64,000 nt of DNA from Pseudolabrys sp. (GCA_030684935.1 JAUXXH010000036.1:31251-95250), one strand, 5' to 3'; counted from the first letter of the stretch, positions 50,405-60,696 are shown. The notes: a model not told the origin generated them from the sequence alone. Made by a program: numbers and translations.

Positions 50405-51931
50405 TCACGCCGCCTTGGCGGCTTTGCGGCGGACGCGGGACTGGTTGAAGCTCGAATATATCACGTAGGCCACCAGGACGAATGTCAGCGTCATCAGGAC
50501 ACCGCTGATCGGCCGCTGGAAGAAGACCAGGAAGTCGCCGCGGGCAATCAGCATGGCGCGGCGGAAGTTTTCTTCCATCAGTGGGCCGAGCACGAAGCCG
50601 AGGATCAGCGGCGCCGGCTGCATGTCCAGCAGGCGCATGCCGTAACCGATAGCACCCAGCACCATGACGATGATGACGTCGACGGGGCTGTTGTTGACGC
50701 TGTAGACGCCGATGGCGACGAACATCAGCACGGCCGGGTACAGCCAGTGATAGGGAATCGCCAGAATGCGGACCCACAGACCGATCAGCGGAATGTTCAG
50801 GATCAGCAGCAACAGGTTGCCGATCCAGAAACTCATCAGCACGCCCCAGAACAGGGCCGGCTCCTTGGTCATCAATTGCGGGCCGGGGACGATGCCGTGA
50901 ATGGTGAGCGCGCCGAGCATCAGCGCCATCACAACGTTGCCGGGAATGCCGAGCGTCAGGGTCGGGATAAAGGCGGTCTGGTCGGCGGCGTTGTTGGCCG
51001 ATTCCGGCCCCATGATGCCCTCGATGGCGCCCTTGCCGAAGCGTTCGGGCTCCTTCGAAACCTTCTTCTCGACCGCATAGGACATGAACGAGGCGATCAC
51101 GCCGCCGGTGCCGGGCAGGGCGCCGAAGAACGAGCCGAAGCCGGCGCCGCGGATCAGCGGCATCACCGAGCGTCGCACGTCGTCGCGGGTCGGGATCATC
51201 GAGCGCAGCGTGATGCTCTTGCTGTCGACATGGCCCGGCTTGACGACGCGGACGCTGTAGATGACTTCCGCCACGCCAAACAGGCCCATGGCGACCGCGA
51301 CCAGCGGCACGCCGTCGAACAGCTCCGGCACCCCGAAGGTGAAGCGCGGCTGGCCGGTTTCCAGATCGGAGCCGATCAGGCCGACAATGACGCCAAGCAC
51401 CACCATGCCGATGCCCTTGGCGGGCGAACCGGTGGCAATCGACGATGCCGCCACCAGCCCCAGCACCATCATGGCGAAGTATTCCGCCGGCCCGAAACTC
51501 AGCGCAAAGGTGACAATCAGCGGCGAGAACAGCGTCATCACCATGATGCCGACGGTGGCGCCGAAGAACGAGGCGATCGTCGTCATGAACAGCGCCACGC
51601 CGGCGCGGCCTTGTTTGGCCATCGGATAGCCGTCGAGACAGGTCACCGCGGTCGATGGCGTGCCCGGCAGATTGAGCAGGATCGAGGCGGTCGAACCGCC
51701 ATAGGTGGAGCCGTAATACACACCCGCCAGCATGACGATGGCTTCGGTGGCCGGCAGATGGAAGGTGATCGGCAGCAGCAGAGACAGCGCCACCAGCGAA
51801 CCGATGCCGGGCAACACGCCGACAAAGGTACCGAGCAGCACGCCGAAAAAGCAGTAATACAGATTCGACAGGGACAGGGCCGTATTCATGCCCAGCGAAA
51901 GATTGTCGATCAGTCCGCCAAGATATGTCAC
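50405..51931 (-). CDS. Tripartite tricarboxylate transporter large membrane subunit (TctA)
   Basis: The 508-residue protein with about 12 transmembrane helices matches TctA: YCFFGVLLGTFVGVLPGIGS near the N-terminus, YYGSTYGGSTASILLNLPGT, and GALPGTGGVIASFMSYAVEK in the second half, the duplicated GxLPGxG motifs. The start is a GTG overlapping the TctB stop (GTGA), typical of coupled subunits. It transports carboxylates with a periplasmic TctC-type receptor, none of which is adjacent; one lies about 5.6 kb away on the same strand. Confidence 0.93.
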   Translation of the reverse strand: MTYLGGLIDNLSLGMNTALSLSNLYYCFFGVLLGTFVGVLPGIGSLVALSLLLPITFHLPATEAIVMLAGVYYGSTYGGSTASILLNLPGTPSTAVTCLDGYPMAKQGRAGVALFMTTIASFFGATVGIMVMTLFSPLIVTFALSFGPAEYFAMMVLGLVAASSIATGSPAKGIGMVVLGVIVGLIGSDLETGQPRFTFGVPELFDGVPLVAVAMGLFGVAEVIYSVRVVKPGHVDSKSITLRSMIPTRDDVRRSVMPLIRGAGFGSFFGALPGTGGVIASFMSYAVEKKVSKEPERFGKGAIEGIMGPESANNAADQTAFIPTLTLGIPGNVVMALMLGALTIHGIVPGPQLMTKEPALFWGVLMSFWIGNLLLLILNIPLIGLWVRILAIPYHWLYPAVLMFVAIGVYSVNNSPVDVIIVMVLGAIGYGMRLLDMQPAPLILGFVLGPLMEENFRRAMLIARGDFLVFFQRPISGVLMTLTFVLVAYVIYSSFNQSRVRRKAAKAA

Positions 51932-52401
51932 TGCCAGAACATCCAAGTCTGCCAGACCTGCCCGAATGCCTGCAGCGGAATGCCGAGCGCGACGCTGAAG
52001 ATCAGCCATCCGGCGATCGACAAGCCGACAGCGAGGATGGTGCTGCCGATAATCCCGAGTTTGCTATCGGCCAGCACCGAGGTCATGACCACAAGGATGA
52101 TGGCGGGCACCAGCCCGAGCCAGCGGATGGTGAAGGAAAACAGGGTCAGCGCCAGCGCCACGAACACAAACGCCCGGAAGTCGGGCATCGGAATGGACGG
52201 GCCGGCACGGAAAAAAGCCGGCAACATTACCAGCACGCCGATGAACATCAGCAACACACCGAGGCCGGCCGGAAACGCGCCCGGTCCCATGTGGGTGATC
52301 GAGCCGAGCGGATAATTGGCCCATGACCAGATCGCCACGCTCGCGCCGATCAAGGCGAAAATGGCGCCGGCAATAATATCCTGATAGTCGCGCGCCAGCA
52401 T
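51928..52401 (-). CDS. Tripartite tricarboxylate transporter small membrane subunit (TctB)
   Basis: The 157-residue protein has four hydrophobic helices (IIAGAIFALIGASVAIW, LGVLLMFIGVLVML, FRAFVFVALALTLFSF and IILVVMTSVLA) and the PLGSITHMGPGAFPAGLGV region typical of TctB. It is translationally coupled to TctA downstream. AGGA lies upstream of the ATG. No regulator (TctD/E type) is adjacent. An inverted repeat (TAGCGG/CCGCTA, 52472-52495) lies in the leader. Confidence 0.9.
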   Translation of the reverse strand: MLARDYQDIIAGAIFALIGASVAIWSWANYPLGSITHMGPGAFPAGLGVLLMFIGVLVMLPAFFRAGPSIPMPDFRAFVFVALALTLFSFTIRWLGLVPAIILVVMTSVLADSKLGIIGSTILAVGLSIAGWLIFSVALGIPLQAFGQVWQTWMFWQ

Positions 52402-52624
52402 CGTCCTGCTTTCTTCTCACGCCACGCAAGCGTCGAAAGGAACGCCGACGGTCACGCATTAACGAACTGCCTAGCGGAATGGGGCGGTACCGCTAATGCG
52501 ATGAACCGTCGCAGCAGCGACGAGACGCCGCATGGCGATTGGTCACAGGGTGAAGCCGTTCCCGCTTGGTCGCGGCGCGCAAATCATGCGCGCCGCAACG
52601 AGGGCCAATTGCGAAAGCGTGACG

Positions 52625-53746
52625 CTAGATCGCGTAGCGCAGAATCGCCGCCAACCCGGTTTTGCCCGGCAGGTCGTCGGCGCGCACGGCGAGAACCTTT
52701 GCGCCGCTGTCGAGTGCACGCCGCGCGATTTCGTCGATCACACCATAGCTGGACGCGTCGGCTGTCTTGGCCAAGGTGATCGCGCCGGAGTCGTCGTCCA
52801 CCGTTCCGTGAACAACCGTGTCGATGTCAACCAGCAGAGACTCGACCGCGCCGTAAGTGGCGGCGCGCGCGGCAACCGACAGATCGGTCGTCGCCCGGCC
52901 GTGCCCGGCGCGCCGATCGTAAAGGGCCTTCAGATCGGAAATTTCGGTTTGATAGGCTTTGTCCAGGATGGGTCTTGCCGCCTCGGCAAGACTGGCATCG
53001 GTGATGCGGTCCGGACTGTCGGCAATGCCGCCGGCGAGCAGGTGCGGATAGCTGTTGACCGAGCGATAGATGTCGGCAAGTCGGCCGGTCGACGCCAGGA
53101 TCAGTGGCGTGTGCAGGCCCGCCAGCACGGCGCGCAGCGCGGCGTCGACTTGGCGCGCGTATTGGCGCAGGCGCACGTTTTGACCCTCGGCGCCCATGAT
53201 GCGGCCGGCCGGGGCGCGGTCGTTCAGTGTCGATTTTCCGACGGCGCTGGCGGCATCTTTCGGCAATCTGTCAAGCTTGACGGTAACCGGCGGCAGGTCG
53301 GCGAAAACCTCGACCAGCCGTACGGCGTTTTCGGACAGGGCCAGCACAAAGGCGGCATGCGGGAACGTGATCGCGCGCAACAGCGGCTTGAGATGGAAGC
53401 GGTCGGAGATTTGCACGGTCGGCGACAGCGCATTGGCGAGCCGGAAGGTGCGGATCGAGTCCGGTGTCGCCAGAACGGCCAGGCTGTTGGCCTGCAAGCG
53501 CCAGAATTCGCCGTCCTCGGCCAGATCGTCGAACTGCTCCATCAGCGCTGCCAGCCGGCGCTTTTCGAAGCCACTTGCCTCAAGCTGTTCGCGCGCCTGC
53601 TTGGCCAGATTGCCCAATTCGATGCGGTTGGCATCGGCGTCCTGAGAGAGCGGTGTGGTCTTCAGGTAGACCGATACGCAGGCGTCGGCACGCACGCCGC
53701 TCAATGACTTGAATTCCGGCAATGTGGGGATGTCGACATGAAGCAT
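52625..53746 (-). CDS. Release-factor-fold (baeRF) protein
   Basis: The ATG at 53746 (GGAA nine bases before) gives 373 residues. The sequence resembles bacterial archaeo-eukaryotic release-factor-like (baeRF) proteins: an N-terminal part (VSVYLKTTPLSQDADANRIE), a middle region (VFADLPPVTVKLDRLPKDAA) and C-terminal segments (PLILASTGRLADIYRSVN and VLAVRADDLPGKTGLAAILR). The family is predicted to act on ribosomes or mRNA but is mostly uncharacterised. The open frame continues upstream antisense to the RND adaptor gene, which was rejected as a shadow. It is divergent from the RND operon. Confidence 0.72.
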   Translation of the reverse strand: MLHVDIPTLPEFKSLSGVRADACVSVYLKTTPLSQDADANRIELGNLAKQAREQLEASGFEKRRLAALMEQFDDLAEDGEFWRLQANSLAVLATPDSIRTFRLANALSPTVQISDRFHLKPLLRAITFPHAAFVLALSENAVRLVEVFADLPPVTVKLDRLPKDAASAVGKSTLNDRAPAGRIMGAEGQNVRLRQYARQVDAALRAVLAGLHTPLILASTGRLADIYRSVNSYPHLLAGGIADSPDRITDASLAEAARPILDKAYQTEISDLKALYDRRAGHGRATTDLSVAARAATYGAVESLLVDIDTVVHGTVDDDSGAITLAKTADASSYGVIDEIARRALDSGAKVLAVRADDLPGKTGLAAILRYAI

Positions 53747-54022
53747 GAAATTGTTTCCACGTGATGTGATGAGGGCGGCGTGCAATCGATGAGTCAGCGA
53801 TAGCGGACCCGTGCGGAAATGGGGCGTCAGGCGCCGGTTTGCAATCGCCAGATCCGGCATCGGTTGCGACATAACAGCCCGGAACTTTTGTAGCGGTACT
53901 CCGTTGGCTCGGGATATCTCCACGGATAGTCGTGCGCGACGGACGACGGTTCTGCCGCATTTGATCCGCAAACTTTCTGCAAGGAAAGCACAAGGGCGGC
54001 CGATAGGATTCGGGACATTTTC
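53747..54022. other. Divergent intergenic region between the baeRF gene and the RND operon
   Basis: These 276 bases must contain promoters for both directions. I see no clear consensus elements or repressor-gene neighbour; no terminator or repeat is obvious. Confidence 0.3.
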
Positions 54023-55225
54023 GTGAACGGACGTCGGATCAGCATTCTCGCCGGCATTGCGGTACTGGCGGCCGTCGCGCTCTATTGGCACTACGGCCGC
54101 ACCGGCGCGGCTCCGCCGCAGACCGCGCAACGGCCCGCGGCTGCGGTGCCGGTCACCACCACGCCGGTGCAGGTTGAGGACTTCGCCATCCGCCGCCGCA
54201 CCATTGGCATTCTCGAATCGCCGGCAACGGTGATTGTGCGTTCGCGCATCCAGAGTCAGGTTCTCGAGCAGCACGTGAAGGACGGCCAGTTGGTCCGCCG
54301 CGGCGATCTGTTGTTCACGCTTGATGACCGCGAAGTGCGCGCGGCCATCGCCCGCGACGAGGCGCAAATTGCGCGCGACCAGGCGACGGCGGAACGCACC
54401 GCCTCCGATCTGGAACGCTACGAGCGTCTCGGCAAGACCGACGCCGTGCCGCGCCAGCAGGTCGACCAGGCCGCCGCCGACAACAAGATCGCACTCGCCA
54501 ATGTCGAGGCGGCCAGGGCCCAGCTTGACGCCAACAAATTGCAGCTCGGCTACACACGGATTACCGCGCCGATTGGCGGCCGCGTCGGCGCGGTGCGCGT
54601 GACGCCGGGTAATCTGGTCAGCATCAACGACGCGACCGGGCTCCTGACCATCACCCAGATCCGGCCGATCCGCGCCGCCTTCACGCTGGCCGAACGCGAT
54701 CTCGGCTTGCTGCGCAAGGCTTTCATCGGCGATGCCAAGACCGCAGTGCGCGTCTTCACGCCGGGCGAAAGCACGCCGCTGGCGACGGGCACGCTCGACT
54801 TCGTCGACAGCGCCGTCGATACCGCGTCCGGCACCATCGCTGCCAAGGCGGTGTTTCCCAACACCGACTTCGGGCTGTGGCCCGGCATGTATGTCGACGT
54901 CGAAATCGATCTCGATGTCCGGCCCAACACCGTGATGATCCCCGCGGTGGCGATCCAGAGCGGCCAGAAGGGCCCGTTCGTGTTCGTGGTCGGCAAGGAC
55001 CGGAATGCCGAGATGCGCGACATTGTGCTGATCGGCATTGAAGGCAACCGTGCCGCCATCGCGTCCGGCGCTGCGGCGGGCGAGCGCGTCATTGTCGAGG
55101 GACAGATGCGTCTGGTCGGCGGCACGCGCATCACCGAGGTTGCGCCGTCCGGCAGTGATGGCGGCGGCGATCTGAAACAACCGGCGCCGCCGGTCGCCGC
55201 CGGCGCTGCGGCCGAGGCGCGTTAA
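54023..55225 (+). CDS. RND efflux periplasmic adaptor (membrane fusion protein)
   Basis: The 400 residues start with a short cytoplasmic tail and a membrane anchor helix (about 7-23), not a lipobox. The HlyD-like order is visible: a biotinyl-lipoyl-like barrel half (VLEQHVKDGQLVRRGDLLFT), an alpha-helical hairpin (about 105-175), the second barrel half (YTRITAPIGGRVGAVRV) and the beta-barrel domain with the C-terminal membrane-proximal part. It connects the RND pump to an outer-membrane channel encoded elsewhere. The start is GTG. The pump gene begins immediately after the stop. Confidence 0.93.
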   Translation: MNGRRISILAGIAVLAAVALYWHYGRTGAAPPQTAQRPAAAVPVTTTPVQVEDFAIRRRTIGILESPATVIVRSRIQSQVLEQHVKDGQLVRRGDLLFTLDDREVRAAIARDEAQIARDQATAERTASDLERYERLGKTDAVPRQQVDQAAADNKIALANVEAARAQLDANKLQLGYTRITAPIGGRVGAVRVTPGNLVSINDATGLLTITQIRPIRAAFTLAERDLGLLRKAFIGDAKTAVRVFTPGESTPLATGTLDFVDSAVDTASGTIAAKAVFPNTDFGLWPGMYVDVEIDLDVRPNTVMIPAVAIQSGQKGPFVFVVGKDRNAEMRDIVLIGIEGNRAAIASGAAAGERVIVEGQMRLVGGTRITEVAPSGSDGGGDLKQPAPPVAAGAAAEAR

Positions 55226-58200
55226 ATGAACATTTCCGAATTCTGCATCCGCCATCCGGTCGCCACCACGCTGATGTCGGCGGCGCTGGTGGCCGGCGGT
55301 CTGTTCGCCTATTTGTTTCTGCCGGTCGCCGCTTTGCCGCGCACCGAGTTCCCGGTCATCAACGTGTCGGCGTCGCTGTCGGGTGCATCGCCCGACACCA
55401 TGGCGAATTCGGTGGCGACGCCGCTGATCAAGCAGTTCTCCACCATCGCCGGCATCGACACCATCAGCGCATCAAGTTCGCAGGGCTCGACGTCGATCGC
55501 CCTGCAGTTCGATCTCAACCGGGACATCGACAGCGCCGCCGCCGACGTGCAGTCGGCCATCGCCCGGGTGCAACGGCAACTGCCGTCCGAGATGACCGAT
55601 CCGCCGAGCTTCCGGAAGGTCAATCCGGCCGATGCGCCGATCCTCATTCTGGCCTTGAGCAGCGAGATCGCGCCGTTGCCGGACCTCGATGCGTTCGCCC
55701 AGCAGGTCATTTCGCCGGAATTGTCCACGCTCCCGGGCGTCGCCCAGGTGCAGGTGTTCGGCAGCCAGAAATATGCCGTCCGCGTGCGCCTCAATCCGGA
55801 TGCGCTGGCGGCCCGCGGCATTGGCGTCGACGAGGTGCAGACCGCGATCGCCGCGGCCAATGCCAATACCCCGGTCGGCACGCTACGCAATGCGCAGCAG
55901 TCGTTGACCATCCAGGCCCAGACCGAACTGACCAATGCCGACCAGTTTCGCAGCATCATCGTGGCGACGCGCGGCGACCGCCCGGTGCGGCTCGGCGACC
56001 TCGCCGAGGTGACGGATTCGGTCGAGAACATCCAGACCGCCAGCCGCTACAACGGAACGAGGGCCATTATCCTTGGCGTCTACCGTCAACCCGAGGCCAA
56101 CACGGTCGAGGTCGTCGACCGGATCAGGGCCTTGTTGCCGAATTTCGAGGACCAGCTGCCGCGGGCCGCCGAATTGAATATTCTAAACGACCGCTCCACC
56201 TCGGTTCGCGCAGCGGTGCACGACGTGCAGTTGACGCTGATGCTGATCGTCGGTCTCGTCATCCTGGTGATCTTCCTGTTCCTGCGTCGCGTCAGCGCGA
56301 CCGTCATCCCGGCCGTGGCGGTGCCGATTTCGCTGATCGCGACACTGGGGGCGATGTATCTGTTCGGCTTCAGCATCAACAATATTTCGCTGCTCGGGCT
56401 GACGCTGGCGGTCGGACTGGTGGTCGACGATGCAATCGTGATGCTGGAGAACATCCACCGCCATATCGAGAAGGGGCTCACGCCCTTCGAGGCCGCTGTG
56501 AAAGGCAGCCGCGAGATTACCTTCACCATCATTTCAACCACGGCGTCGCTGGTGGCGGTGTTCATTCCGGTGCTGCTGATGGGCGGCATCATCGGCCGGA
56601 TATTCAACGAGTTCGCCGTGGTGGTGACGACGGCGATCGTGGCGTCGACTTTCGTCTCCCTGACGCTGTCGCCGATGATGGCGGCGCGGATGCTGCGTCC
56701 GTCCTCCGAACAAAAGGAGCCGGGGCGCTGGAGCAAATATTTCGAACGCGGCTTTGACGCCATGCTGCGCGGTTACGATCACAGCCTGCAGGCCAGTCTG
56801 CGCCACAAGCCGTGGATGCTGGTGGTGTTCGCCGTCACCTTGGCCGGCACCGCCTGGCTGCTGGTGACGACCCCCAAAGGTTTGTTTCCACAGGAGGATA
56901 TCGGCCAGCTCTCGGTTTCGACCGAGGCCCGGCAGGACATCTCGTTCGAGGCCATGGGTGTCTTGCAGGCGCAGGTCGAAGCAGCGGTGCGGTCCTCGCC
57001 CCATGTCGCCAATGTCGCCTCCATCGTCGGCGGCAACGCGCTGAATGCTGGCCGCATGTTCGTCGAGCTGAAGCCGCGCGGTGAGCGCGGCGACATGCAA
57101 ACCGTGCTGGCGGACCTGCGCCGCGCCACCGGCAGCATTCCCGGCATTCGAACCTTCGCCACACCGGTGCAGAATTTGCGCATCGGCGGCCGCGCCAGCC
57201 GGGCCGAGTACCAGTTCGTGGTGCAGGGCCTCAACCGCTCGCAGCTCTATGAGTGGTCGCAAAAGATGGCCGACGGCATGGGCCGCGATCCGAGCTTCGC
57301 CGACGTAAACAGCGATCTGCAGATCAACGCGACGCAGGCCACCTTGGTGGTCGACAGAGACAAGGCCGCCTCGCTCGGTATTTCGGCAGGACAGTTGCGT
57401 TCAACGCTCTATTCCGGCTTCGGCAGCCGGCAGGTGTCGACCATCTACGGCACCGGCGACAGTTTCTCCGTGATTATGGAATTCAACGACAAGGCCAACT
57501 GGACCACGGCCTCAATACCGGATGTGCGGATCCGCAACAGCGACGGCAAGCTGGTGCCGATCGGCGCCTTCGCCCGGGTCGATCGCACGGCCGGCTCGCT
57601 CACCATCAACCAACTCGGGCAGCTTCCGGCGGTGACGCTGTCGTTCAACCTGCCGGCCGGGGTGTCGCTCGGCGAGGCGGTGGCGCGTATCGACCAACTC
57701 AAGGAGGAACAGAAGTTCCCGTCGACGCTCACGACGGCGTTTGCCGGATCGGCGCAGACCTATCAGGACTCGGTTGCCAACCAGGGCATCCTGCTGCTGG
57801 GCGCGCTGGTGACGATCTATATCGTGCTCGGCATCCTGTATGAGAGCTACATCCATCCCTTCACCATCCTCACCGGCTTGCCGTCGGCGGTGATCGGGGC
57901 GCTGATCGCGCTGCGGCTTTTCGGCATGGATCTCAGCCTGATCGCGGTCGTCGGGCTGCTGATGCTGATGGGTATCGTCAAAAAGAACGCGATCATGATG
58001 ATCGACGTCGCGCTGGTGACCCAGCGCGAGGGCAAGCCCCCGGCCGATGCCATCTACGAGGCGGCCATCCTGCGTTTTCGCCCGATCATGATGACAACCC
58101 TGACGGCGCTCCTGGGCGTGCTGCCGATCGCGATCGGTATCGGGGCGGGGGCCGAACTGCGCCAGCCGCTGGGCGTGGCGCTGGTCGGCGGCCTGTTCGT

Positions 58201-58327
58201 GTCCCAGTTGGTGACGCTGTACCTGACCCCGGCGTTGTACATCTACATGGAGCAGCTTTCGGCCGGAACCCGCCGCCTGTACCGCCGGGTCCTCGGGCGG
58301 CCGCCGGTGCCGGTGGCCGATATCTGA
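55226..58327 (+). CDS. RND efflux transporter permease (AcrB/MdtB type)
   Basis: The 1033-residue inner-membrane pump has the duplicated RND layout: TM1, a large periplasmic loop, TM2-TM6, then the repeat. The proton-relay aspartates are in AVGLVVDDAIVMLEN (TM4), and the TM10/11 region shows LIALRLFGMDLSLIAVVGLL and MGIVKKNAIMMIDVAL. The sequence is nearest the multidrug HAE1/MdtBC branch rather than heavy-metal pumps. The adaptor gene abuts directly upstream. An outer-membrane TolC partner is not encoded nearby, and no TetR regulator is adjacent. Confidence 0.95.
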   Translation: MNISEFCIRHPVATTLMSAALVAGGLFAYLFLPVAALPRTEFPVINVSASLSGASPDTMANSVATPLIKQFSTIAGIDTISASSSQGSTSIALQFDLNRDIDSAAADVQSAIARVQRQLPSEMTDPPSFRKVNPADAPILILALSSEIAPLPDLDAFAQQVISPELSTLPGVAQVQVFGSQKYAVRVRLNPDALAARGIGVDEVQTAIAAANANTPVGTLRNAQQSLTIQAQTELTNADQFRSIIVATRGDRPVRLGDLAEVTDSVENIQTASRYNGTRAIILGVYRQPEANTVEVVDRIRALLPNFEDQLPRAAELNILNDRSTSVRAAVHDVQLTLMLIVGLVILVIFLFLRRVSATVIPAVAVPISLIATLGAMYLFGFSINNISLLGLTLAVGLVVDDAIVMLENIHRHIEKGLTPFEAAVKGSREITFTIISTTASLVAVFIPVLLMGGIIGRIFNEFAVVVTTAIVASTFVSLTLSPMMAARMLRPSSEQKEPGRWSKYFERGFDAMLRGYDHSLQASLRHKPWMLVVFAVTLAGTAWLLVTTPKGLFPQEDIGQLSVSTEARQDISFEAMGVLQAQVEAAVRSSPHVANVASIVGGNALNAGRMFVELKPRGERGDMQTVLADLRRATGSIPGIRTFATPVQNLRIGGRASRAEYQFVVQGLNRSQLYEWSQKMADGMGRDPSFADVNSDLQINATQATLVVDRDKAASLGISAGQLRSTLYSGFGSRQVSTIYGTGDSFSVIMEFNDKANWTTASIPDVRIRNSDGKLVPIGAFARVDRTAGSLTINQLGQLPAVTLSFNLPAGVSLGEAVARIDQLKEEQKFPSTLTTAFAGSAQTYQDSVANQGILLLGALVTIYIVLGILYESYIHPFTILTGLPSAVIGALIALRLFGMDLSLIAVVGLLMLMGIVKKNAIMMIDVALVTQREGKPPADAIYEAAILRFRPIMMTTLTALLGVLPIAIGIGAGAELRQPLGVALVGGLFVSQLVTLYLTPALYIYMEQLSAGTRRLYRRVLGRPPVPVADI

Positions 58328-58374
58328 TCGGCGGGCAGGGAGCGGGACTGTCCGGCCGATTCGCCGGGGTTCCG

Positions 58375-58424
58375 ACCGGAAACCCCTCCGGTTCGTGGCT
58401 TTTCCGGCCTTGCAAACCGGCCGG
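58375..58424 (+). terminator. Tandem hairpins after the RND pump gene
   Basis: ACCGGA (58375-58380) pairs with TCCGGT (58387-58392), and CCGGCC (58404-58409) pairs with GGCCGG (58419-58424). They lie 48-97 bases after the stop and directly before the -10 sequence of tRNA-Trp. No strong T run follows. Confidence 0.4.
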
Positions 58425-58425
58425 C

Positions 58426-58431
58426 TATAAT
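58426..58431 (+). promoter_or_regulatory. -10 element for tRNA-Trp
   Basis: A perfect TATAAT lies 50 bases before tRNA-Trp. No good -35 hexamer is visible at 16-19 bases spacing. Confidence 0.4.
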
Positions 58432-58481
58432 GCATGACATCGCCGCGGCGGGCCTTTATGGTCCGCCGCATCCGCTTCCGG

Positions 58482-58557
58482 AGGAGTGTAGCTCAATGGC
58501 TAGAGCACCGGTCTCCAAAACCGGGGGTTGCAGGTTCGAGTCCTGCCACTCCTGCCA
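58482..58557 (+). tRNA. tRNA-Trp (anticodon CCA)
   Basis: Acceptor AGGAGTG pairs with CACTCCT, D arm GCTCAATGGCTAGAGC, anticodon stem CCGGT/ACCGG with loop CTCCAAA, T arm GCAGGTTCGAGTCCTGC, encoded CCA. It precedes secE by 133 bases, the usual place in Rhizobiales. Confidence 0.96.
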
Positions 58558-58690
58558 GGCAGGGGCCCGGCAGTAATTGGCAGGGCCTGGCCTGAACAGA
58601 TGCTTCGGGCGCGACTATATAGATTTAAGCTGACACGGGTCGTAGGGACCCGTCGAGGGCGAAACGACATCGGGATTAGGGCTTCGCTGA

Positions 58691-58882
58691 ATGGCGTCTC
58701 CGTTCAAGTTTCTGCAGGAAGTGCGCGAGGAAACGCGCAAGGTGACGTGGCCCTCCCGCAAGGAGACCATGATCACCACCGCCATGGTTTTCGTCATGGT
58801 GGCGATCACCTCGGTGTTCTTCCTCATCGCGGATCAAATCATCCGCATTGCCGTTACCTTCGTGCTCGGCATCGGAAGCTGA
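58691..58882 (+). CDS. secE: Preprotein translocase subunit SecE
   Basis: The 63-residue protein is the short single-helix form of SecE. The conserved amphipathic segment is [20 protein letters not shown], followed by one transmembrane helix ([20 protein letters not shown]). It stabilises SecY in the inner membrane. nusG follows 13 bases later, the conserved operon order. Confidence 0.95.
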   Translation: MASPFKFLQEVREETRKVTWPSRKETMITTAMVFVMVAITSVFFLIADQIIRIAVTFVLGIGS

Positions 58883-58895
58883 AGGTCATATAGAG

Positions 58896-59459
58896 ATGAG
58901 CGATACTGCCGCCTCGACGATTTCAACCCGGCCCAAGCGCTGGTACATCGTCCATGCCTATTCGAACTTCGAGAAGAAGGTCGCCGAGTCGATCCGCGAG
59001 CAGGCCAAGCAGCGCGGGCTTGAGGACCACTTCGACGAAGTCATGGTGCCGACCGAGACCGTCACCGAGGTGCGCCGCGGCCGCAAGGTCAACGCGGAGC
59101 GCAAGTTTTTTCCCGGCTACGTGCTGGTGAAGATGAGCCTGACCGACGAGGTCTATCATCTCATCAAGAACACGCCGAAGGTTACCGGCTTTCTTGGCGC
59201 CGACAACAAGCCGATGCCGATCACCGACGCCGAAGCCAATCGCATCCTGCACCAGGTGCAGGAGGGCATCGAGCGGCCGAAGCCGTCGGTATCGTTCGAG
59301 GTCGGCGAGCAGGTGCGCGTGTCGGACGGGCCGTTCGCGTCGTTCAACGGCACCGTCGAGGAAGTCGACGAAGCGCGTTCGCGCGTCAAGGTCGCGGTGT
59401 CGATCTTCGGCCGCGCCACGCCTGTGGAACTGGAATTCGGTCAGGTGGAGAAGCTTTGA
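58896..59459 (+). CDS. nusG: Transcription antitermination/termination factor NusG
   Basis: The ATG at 58896 gives 187 residues. The NGN domain begins [20 protein letters not shown] and the C-terminal KOW domain has [23 protein letters not shown]. NusG binds RNA polymerase and links it to Rho or to ribosomes through S10. It is the second gene of the secE operon. rplK follows after 101 bases. Confidence 0.97.
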   Translation: MSDTAASTISTRPKRWYIVHAYSNFEKKVAESIREQAKQRGLEDHFDEVMVPTETVTEVRRGRKVNAERKFFPGYVLVKMSLTDEVYHLIKNTPKVTGFLGADNKPMPITDAEANRILHQVQEGIERPKPSVSFEVGEQVRVSDGPFASFNGTVEEVDEARSRVKVAVSIFGRATPVELEFGQVEKL

Positions 59460-59560
59460 CCGTGTAAGGGCAGCGGCTTCCGCCGTTGCACATCAGAAGT
59501 CGTGGGAGGTGAGGCGGTTAAGCCAACCGTCAAGATCCGCACCACTAACCGGAGTGAGAC

Positions 59561-59989
59561 ATGGCTAAAAAGATTACTGGATTCCTCAAACTGCAAGTGC
59601 CGGCGGGCGCTGCCAATCCGTCGCCGCCGATCGGTCCGGCGCTGGGTCAGCGCGGCCTGAACATCATGGAGTTCTGCAAGGCGTTCAACGCCCAGACCCA
59701 GAAGATGGAAAAGAACACGCCGATCCCGGTGGTCATCACGACCTACCAGGATCGCTCGTTCACGTTCGAACTGAAAACCCCGCCGGTGTCGTTCTTCCTC
59801 AAGAAGGCGGCCAACCTGCAGAGCGGTTCCAAGACACCCGGCCGCGATGTCGCCGGCCAGGTGACCAAGGCGCAGGTCAAGGAAATCGCCGAGCAGAAGA
59901 TGAAGGATCTCAACTGCGATTCGATCGAAGCGGCGATGAAGATGATCGAAGGCTCGGCCCGGTCCATGGGCCTGACGGTGGCGGAGTAA
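59561..59989 (+). CDS. rplK: 50S ribosomal protein L11
   Basis: The 142-residue L11 has the usual N-terminal part ([20 protein letters not shown], then [16 protein letters not shown]) and the rRNA-binding C-terminal domain ([13 protein letters not shown] and [10 protein letters not shown]). It forms the L11/GTPase-associated region of the large subunit. CCGGAG lies upstream. rplA follows five bases after the stop. Confidence 0.98.
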   Translation: MAKKITGFLKLQVPAGAANPSPPIGPALGQRGLNIMEFCKAFNAQTQKMEKNTPIPVVITTYQDRSFTFELKTPPVSFFLKKAANLQSGSKTPGRDVAGQVTKAQVKEIAEQKMKDLNCDSIEAAMKMIEGSARSMGLTVAE

Positions 59990-59994
59990 CGATC

Positions 59995-60696
<702 letters not shown>

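Noticed and set aside
50117..52315. Long plus-strand open frame of about 730 codons antisense to tctA and tctB
   Set aside because: The product is a His/Arg/Gln-rich shadow; TctA and TctB are clear on the minus strand.
53747..55255. The baeRF reading frame remains open far upstream, antisense to the RND adaptor gene, which would give a protein of about 876 residues
   Set aside because: The upstream part is the complement of a well-supported RND adaptor gene and has no family match; a good ATG with GGAA exists at 53746.
48680..58481. Expected tuf gene between tRNA-Gly and tRNA-Trp
   Set aside because: No EF-Tu motif (such as GHVDHGKTTL) appears in any frame in this interval.
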